Positions 6,463 to 10,974 of a stretch of 10,974 nucleotides of DNA are shown in pieces; position 1 is the first letter of the stretch, and each line of letters begins with the position of its first letter. The position numbers and the translations under genes were made by a program. Under the pieces are notes generated by a model. That model searched no databases. It was not told the DNA's origin and saw only the letters and a program-made list of their open reading frames with translations. Source of the stretch: Azoarcus sp. (lineage in GTDB: Bacteria > Pseudomonadota > Gammaproteobacteria > Burkholderiales > Rhodocyclaceae); contig JAIRWW010000136.1 in assembly GCA_031268685.1 (NCBI GenBank), positions 1 to 10,974 on the forward strand. Direction: 5' to 3'.

Positions 6463-7914
6463 TCACGTTTGCTCCTGGAGACGCCCGTACCGGTCCTCGA
6501 AGCGGACGATGTCGTCCTCGCCCAGATAGGCGCCCGACTGCACTTCGATGATCTCCAGGGGCAAAAGCCCTGGGTTGAAAAGGCGGTGCGTGATACCCAG
6601 CGGGATATAGGTCGATTCGTTTTCGCTCAACAGGAAAACTTCATCGCCGCGGCTCACTTCCGCCGTGCCCTTCACCACGATCCAATGCTCGGCGCGGTGG
6701 TGGTGCATTTGCAGGGACAGGCTCGCGCCGGGATTGACCACGATGCGCTTGACCTGGAAACGGTCGCCGCCATCGAGTGAGTCGTACCAGCCCCAGGGCC
6801 GGAACACCTTGCGGTGAAAGCGGCCATGGCTGCGGCCTTCGGCCTTGAGGCGCTCGACCACTTTCTTGACATCCTGGGCGCGGCTCTTGGGCACCGCCAA
6901 GACGGCATCGGCGGTCTCCACCACCACCATGTCCTGGCAACCAACCGCCGCCACCAGGCGATGGCTGGCGTATACAAGCGTATCGCGGCTATCGTGCAGA
7001 AGCACATCGCCATACGCCGCATTGCCGTCGGCGTCGCGCTTCGATACCGCCCACAACGCATCCCATGAACCCACGTCCGACCAGCCAGCCGACAGCGGCA
7101 CCACGACGCCCCGGCCCAATCGCGGTGCGGAGTGCAATTTCTCCATGACCGCGTAGTCGATGGAGTCGGACGGGCAGCCCTCGAACGCAGCGCGCTCGAC
7201 ACGCACGAAATCGGCATCCGCCTTGCGGCCGGCATAAGCGGCGCGGCAAGCCGCATCGATATCAGGACGGAAATGCGCCAACGCCGCAAGCCACACCGAA
7301 GCGCGGAACATGAAAATGCCGCTGTTCCAGAAGTACACGCCGCTGGCCAGATAGCGCGCGGCCGCGGCAGCATCGGGCTTTTCAACGAATTCAGCCAGTT
7401 CGCGCGCCGCGCTCCCGGCAAGCGCTTCGCCGCCGAGAATGTAGCCATATCCGGTTTCGGCGCGCTCGGGCACGATACCGAAGCACACCAGCCCCCCCGC
7501 CTCGGCCTGGCGCATGCCTTCTGCAATTGCCTGCTGAAAAGCGGCGCGGTCGGCGATCATGTGGTCGGCTGGCATCACCAGCAGTATGGGGTCGTCCCCC
7601 TCCCCGTTTGCCGTCAACGCCGCCAGCGTCAAAGCCGGTGCGGTATTACGGCCTACAGGCTCAAGGATGATACTTGCGTCATTTACACCGCTTTGCCGCA
7701 ATTGCTCGGCGATGATAAAACGATATTCTTCGTTGCTTGCCACCAGCAGCCGGGGATCTAGCTCTCCGCTGAAACCGTCAAGCCTCGCCGCCGTTTCCTG
7801 CAAGAGCGAACGCTCGCCGGTAAGCGGCAGAAGCTGTTTGGGAAAGGTCTCGCGCGAGGCTGGCCACAGCCGCGTTCCCGAGCCGCCGGAAAGGATTACC
7901 GCTCTAATCGTCAT
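6463..7914 (-). CDS. manC: Mannose-1-phosphate guanylyltransferase / mannose-6-phosphate isomerase (bifunctional)
   Basis: The enzyme makes GDP-D-mannose from mannose-1-phosphate and GTP. The type II bifunctional form also interconverts fructose-6-phosphate and mannose-6-phosphate. The product has 483 residues, normal for the AlgA/CpsB/ManC type. The nucleotidyltransferase domain starts with the GTP-binding signature GGSGTRLWPASRETFPKQ (10-27) and includes FVEKP and YFWNSGIFMF. The C-terminal cupin isomerase domain has QMHHHRAEHWIVV (402-414), with metal-binding histidines 404-406 and E409, and ends with GAYLGEDDIVRFEDRYGR. The ATG at 7914 begins the canonical MTIRAVILSGGSG. It lies 48 bases downstream of rfbC on the same strand and is probably the last gene of this polysaccharide precursor operon. 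GDP-mannose can feed mannose, GDP-rhamnose or fucose branches; which one is not shown here. Confidence 0.96.
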   Translation of the reverse strand: MTIRAVILSGGSGTRLWPASRETFPKQLLPLTGERSLLQETAARLDGFSGELDPRLLVASNEEYRFIIAEQLRQSGVNDASIILEPVGRNTAPALTLAALTANGEGDDPILLVMPADHMIADRAAFQQAIAEGMRQAEAGGLVCFGIVPERAETGYGYILGGEALAGSAARELAEFVEKPDAAAAARYLASGVYFWNSGIFMFRASVWLAALAHFRPDIDAACRAAYAGRKADADFVRVERAAFEGCPSDSIDYAVMEKLHSAPRLGRGVVVPLSAGWSDVGSWDALWAVSKRDADGNAAYGDVLLHDSRDTLVYASHRLVAAVGCQDMVVVETADAVLAVPKSRAQDVKKVVERLKAEGRSHGRFHRKVFRPWGWYDSLDGGDRFQVKRIVVNPGASLSLQMHHHRAEHWIVVKGTAEVSRGDEVFLLSENESTYIPLGITHRLFNPGLLPLEIIEVQSGAYLGEDDIVRFEDRYGRLQEQT

Positions 7915-7962
7915 TATCGTTTGTCCATACTTTTCGTCCGCGAAACCGTGCGCTGGAAAGCC

Positions 7963-8526
7963 TCAGGCGTATACCTCGGCATCTTTCAACTGCGCCCCCG
8001 CCCGGTCTTTCACGGATAACAGCGGCTCGTCCAAGCCTTGCAACGACGGCCATTCGATGCCGATCGCCGGATCGTTCCAGAGAACGCTGCGCTCGTGTTC
8101 CGGTGCGTAAAAATCGGTGGCTTTGTACAAAAAATCGGCGCTTTCGCTCAACGCCACGAAACCATGGGCAAAGCCAGGCGGAATCCAGAGCATGCGCTGC
8201 GGCGAGTCCCCGCTCAGTTCAACTCCAGCCCAACGTCCGAAATTCGGCGAACTGCGGCGCAAATCCACCGCAACATCGAACACACGTCCGCACACCACTC
8301 TGATTAGTTTGCCCTGCGCCTGTTTGATCTGATAGTGCAAGCCCCGCAACACGCCGCACGCCGAACGCGAATGGTTGTCCTGCACGAAAGCAGGCTCGCA
8401 TCCGGTCGCCTCACGAAAAGCGCGGTCGTTATAGCTCTCGAAAAAACATCCGCGCGCATCGCCGAATATCTCGGATTCGAGGATCAACACTTCGGGCAGC
8501 GTGGTTGGCGTTACCTTGAAACGCAT
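7963..8526 (-). CDS. rfbC: dTDP-4-dehydrorhamnose 3,5-epimerase
   Basis: This is the third enzyme of dTDP-L-rhamnose synthesis; it epimerises C3 and C5 of dTDP-4-keto-6-deoxyglucose. The 187-residue product is a typical RmlC cupin. It shows GDARGCFFESYND, the catalytic histidine H64 in VLRGLHYQ, GKLIRVVCGRVFDVAVDLR, IPPGFAHGFVAL and YKATDFYAPEHE, with the active-site tyrosine region around 134-140. The ATG at 8526 overlaps the rfbA stop by one base (TGATG), which indicates translational coupling. An in-frame TTG one codon upstream is unlikely to be used. The alternative name is rmlC. Confidence 0.97.
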   Translation of the reverse strand: MRFKVTPTTLPEVLILESEIFGDARGCFFESYNDRAFREATGCEPAFVQDNHSRSACGVLRGLHYQIKQAQGKLIRVVCGRVFDVAVDLRRSSPNFGRWAGVELSGDSPQRMLWIPPGFAHGFVALSESADFLYKATDFYAPEHERSVLWNDPAIGIEWPSLQGLDEPLLSVKDRAGAQLKDAEVYA

Positions 8527-9413
8527 CAAAATATCCTGTCTTCAAGTAAACGTTGCAGATAACGGCCATAGCCGCTCTTGGCGAGCGGTTCGGCCAGGCG
8601 CATGAGCGCCGCCTCGTCGATCCAGCCGGCGCGCCAGGCGATTTCTTCGGGGCAGGCAATCTTGAGGCCCTGCCGTTTCTCGATGGCCTGGATGAACAGG
8701 CCCGCCTCGAACAGGCTCTCATGCGTGCCGGTGTCGAGCCAGGCATGACCACGCCCCATCACTTGCACATTGAGCGCGCCCCAGGCCAGGTATTGCGAGT
8801 TGACGTCGGTGATCTCCAGTTCTCCCCTCGCGCTGGGCCGGAGTCCGCGCGCGATATCGACCACGCGCTCGTCGTAGAAATAGAGACCAGTCACCGCATA
8901 GCGGCTTTTTGGACGGGACGGTTTTTCTTCCAGATCGATGGCGCGACCGTCCGCGTCGAACTCGACCACGCCGTAGCGTTCGGGGTCGTTGACAGGATAG
9001 GCGAACACCGTCGCGTTCGAAGTACGCGCGCAAGCCGTGGAAAGGACGTCGGCCAGCGCATGCCCATAGAAAAGATTGTCGCCCAGCACCAGCGCCGACG
9101 GATTGCCGCCAATGAAACGCTCACCGATGATGAAAGCCTGCGCCAGCCCATCCGGACTCGGCTGCACCGCATAGGACAGGTTCAGCCCCCATTGCCCGCC
9201 GTCGCCCAACAGTTGCTCGAAACGCGGGGTATCCTGCGGCGTGGAAATCACGAGGATGTCGCGTATACCGGCAAGCATGAGCGTCGACAGCGGGTAATAG
9301 ACCATCGGCTTGTCGTAGACCGGCAGCAATTGCTTGGAAACGGCCAGAGTGGCCGGATGCAGGCGGGTACCAGAACCGCCCGCGAGGAGGATGCCTTTAC
9401 GTTTCGTCATCAT
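8526..9413 (-). CDS. rfbA: Glucose-1-phosphate thymidylyltransferase
   Basis: This is the first enzyme of dTDP-L-rhamnose synthesis; it joins glucose-1-phosphate and dTTP to give dTDP-glucose and is usually feedback-inhibited by dTDP-rhamnose. The product has 295 residues, the normal RmlA length. It shows the nucleotide-binding loop [20 protein letters not shown] (9-28), [20 protein letters not shown], the Mg-binding [28 protein letters not shown] and [15 protein letters not shown]. Two adjacent ATGs (9413 and 9410) overlap the rfbD stop by 4 or 1 bases. Either is plausible, and no separate ribosome binding site is visible, so initiation is probably coupled. The frame continues upstream to 9458, but that extension lies inside rfbD. 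The alternative name is rmlA. Confidence 0.97.
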   Translation of the reverse strand: MMTKRKGILLAGGSGTRLHPATLAVSKQLLPVYDKPMVYYPLSTLMLAGIRDILVISTPQDTPRFEQLLGDGGQWGLNLSYAVQPSPDGLAQAFIIGERFIGGNPSALVLGDNLFYGHALADVLSTACARTSNATVFAYPVNDPERYGVVEFDADGRAIDLEEKPSRPKSRYAVTGLYFYDERVVDIARGLRPSARGELEITDVNSQYLAWGALNVQVMGRGHAWLDTGTHESLFEAGLFIQAIEKRQGLKIACPEEIAWRAGWIDEAALMRLAEPLAKSGYGRYLQRLLEDRIF

Positions 9414-10309
9414 GATTGCAGTATTTCGTGAACCAAGCGTTCTACGCCCTCCCGCCAATCCGGCAAGCGGATATCGAAGCAGGTTCGCAATCGCGTGGTA
9501 TCCAGGCGGGAATTCAAGGGACGCACGGCAGGCGTCTTCCAGGCTTCAGACAGTATTGGCACGACATTTTTCGCTTTGATGGACAGGGAATGCTTACGGG
9601 CTTCGTCGATGACGAGGCGGGCGTAATCATACCAACTAGTTTCCCCCGCCGCGACAAGATGATAGACGCCGCAAGGCGGAGCATTGCCATCCCGCGTCAC
9701 ACTGCGCAGCAGGTGCGCGCTCACGTCAGCAATCAGGTCGGCCCCTGTTGGCGCGCCGATCTGATCGGCGACCATCGACAGTGTTTCGCGCTCGGCGGCC
9801 AGGTTCAGAACGGTGCGCGCAAAGTTGCTGCCCCGCGCGGCATAAACCCAGGATGTGCGCAAAATCAGGCAAGGGCAGCCGCAAGCCAAAATAGCTTCGT
9901 CCCCCACGAGCTTGGTCTTGCCATAGACCGAGAGCGGGCGGGGAGCGTCGTCTTCGCGCCATGGGCGGCTGCCGCTGCCGTCATACACATAGTCGGTCGA
10001 ATAATGCAAAAGCCATATACCGCGCGCTGCGGCTTCGGCGGCAAGTACAGCGGGGCCGCCTGCATTGATGCGGTACGCAAGTTCCGGTTCGCTTTCGGCG
10101 CGATCAACGGCAGTATAGGCGGCGGCATTGACGATGATATCCGGCGCAACCGCCGCGATCGTGGCGCGCAGGCCCGCTTCGTCGCCCAGGTCGCCGACAA
10201 GGCCGCCGCTGGAGTGAAGGCCAAGCGCCATGACATCGCCCAATGGCGCAAGCGCGCGTTGCAGTTCCCAGCCAAGCTGCCCGCTTTTACCCAACAAGAG
10301 AATTTTCAT
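9410..10309 (-). CDS. rfbD: dTDP-4-dehydrorhamnose reductase
   Basis: This is the last step of dTDP-L-rhamnose synthesis, an NAD(P)H-dependent reduction of the C4 ketone. The 299-residue product is a short-chain dehydrogenase of the RmlD type. It shows the Rossmann start [17 protein letters not shown] (G7, G10, G13), [25 protein letters not shown] with T105, and [10 protein letters not shown] with catalytic Y129 and K133, matching the Thr/Tyr/Lys set of Salmonella RmlD offset by one. The C-terminal part has [17 protein letters not shown] and [12 protein letters not shown]. The ATG at 10309 overlaps the rfbB stop by 4 bases (ATGA). The alternative name is rmlD. Confidence 0.96.
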   Translation of the reverse strand: MKILLLGKSGQLGWELQRALAPLGDVMALGLHSSGGLVGDLGDEAGLRATIAAVAPDIIVNAAAYTAVDRAESEPELAYRINAGGPAVLAAEAAARGIWLLHYSTDYVYDGSGSRPWREDDAPRPLSVYGKTKLVGDEAILACGCPCLILRTSWVYAARGSNFARTVLNLAAERETLSMVADQIGAPTGADLIADVSAHLLRSVTRDGNAPPCGVYHLVAAGETSWYDYARLVIDEARKHSLSIKAKNVVPILSEAWKTPAVRPLNSRLDTTRLRTCFDIRLPDWREGVERLVHEILQS

Positions 10310-10974
10310 GCAGCCGCACCGCCGCTATATTGCCGGTCGACCCATGCGCGATAAGCGCCGCTTTGCACATCGGCAACCCATTTCGGATTGGCGAGATACC
10401 ATTGCACGGTCTTGCGCAGGCCGCTCTCGAAGCTTTCCGCCGGACGCCAGCCAAGCTCCTGTTCGATCTTGCGCGCATCGATCGCATAGCGGCGATCATG
10501 GCCGGGACGGTCGGCTACGAAAGCGATCAGCCGCTCATAGCGGCCCCCGGCATCAGGCCACAGTTGGTCGAGCAGGCCGCAGATCGCATGCACGATGTCG
10601 ATGTTGGTTTTCTCGCAGTTTCCGCCAATGTTGTAGGTTTCGCCGGGACGGCCATGCGCGAGCACGCTGCGGATGGCGCGGCAATGATCGCCGACGTAGA
10701 GCCAGTCCCGCACGTTCAACCCGTCGCCATACACCGGCAGCGCCTTACCGGCAAGCGCGTTGACGATGGTGAGTGGAATCAGCTTTTCCAGGAACTGATA
10801 GGGACCGTAATTGTTCGAGCAGTTCGTGGTCAGCACCGGCAGGCCATAGGTGTGGAACCATGCTCGCGCCATATGGTCGGATGCGGCCTTGCTCGCGGCA
10901 TACGGGCTGTTGGGCAGGTAAGGGTTGGTCTCGGCAAACGGCGCATCCTCCGCCTGAAGCGAGCCGAAGACTTC
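10306..10974 (-). CDS. rfbB: dTDP-glucose 4,6-dehydratase (5' end outside the window)
   Basis: This is the second enzyme of dTDP-L-rhamnose synthesis; it dehydrates dTDP-glucose to the 4-keto-6-deoxy sugar using bound NAD. The visible 222 residues are the C-terminal two thirds of a protein usually of about 350. The frame is open to the window edge, where it starts with EVFGSL, followed by the catalytic [12 protein letters not shown] (YxxxK). Substrate-binding motifs follow: [54 protein letters not shown] and [20 protein letters not shown]. The C-terminus is normal. It is the most upstream visible gene of the rfbBDAC-manC operon, whose promoter must lie beyond the window. The alternative name is rmlB. 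Confidence 0.97.
   Translation of the reverse strand, partial: EVFGSLQAEDAPFAETNPYLPNSPYAASKAASDHMARAWFHTYGLPVLTTNCSNNYGPYQFLEKLIPLTIVNALAGKALPVYGDGLNVRDWLYVGDHCRAIRSVLAHGRPGETYNIGGNCEKTNIDIVHAICGLLDQLWPDAGGRYERLIAFVADRPGHDRRYAIDARKIEQELGWRPAESFESGLRKTVQWYLANPKWVADVQSGAYRAWVDRQYSGGAAA

Noticed and set aside
8553..9431. 292-codon plus-strand open frame opposite rfbA
   Set aside because: It is an antisense shadow; the minus-strand RmlA motifs fully explain the region.
9416..10354. 312-codon plus-strand open frame opposite rfbD
   Set aside because: It is an antisense shadow crossing the rfbB-rfbD overlap; no motifs or ribosome binding site.

Overview
The window reads as a chromosomal segment of a GC-rich betaproteobacterium, possibly of the Nitrosomonadales/Rhodocyclales type. 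This rests on the protein styles of the ilv, RDD and dTDP-rhamnose genes. The species cannot be fixed from the sequence alone.

Layout: (1) 1-400 holds a strong stable-RNA-type promoter and a complete tRNA-Asp(GTC) with encoded CCA. (2) 400-2150 looks like a small accessory insert next to the tRNA gene. It contains a decayed, internally deleted hsdR (type I restriction R subunit) on the minus strand, a perfect 16-bp-arm palindrome, a 12-G homopolymer, and an intact plus-strand gene whose C-terminal half carries a PD-(D/E)XK nuclease signature and whose N-terminal half I do not recognise. Two tandem hairpins close this block at a convergent junction. (3) 2230-2727 (minus) encodes a small RDD-family membrane protein. 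(4) 2939-6333 (plus) is the branched-chain amino acid operon ilvI-ilvH-ilvC: both acetohydroxyacid synthase subunits, then ketol-acid reductoisomerase. (5) After a strong hairpin, 6463-10974 (minus) is a nucleotide-sugar operon, in transcription order rfbB (5' end outside the window), rfbD, rfbA, rfbC, manC. It makes dTDP-L-rhamnose and GDP-D-mannose for surface polysaccharide. The three rfb junctions overlap by 1-4 bases, which indicates translational coupling.

The ilv and rfb/manC blocks are conventional and their key residues are intact. The region worth attention is 400-2150: a probable defence remnant with a divergent, possibly phase-variable, uncharacterised putative nuclease gene behind an operator-like palindrome. 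No integrase, transposase, CRISPR array or rRNA gene is visible.
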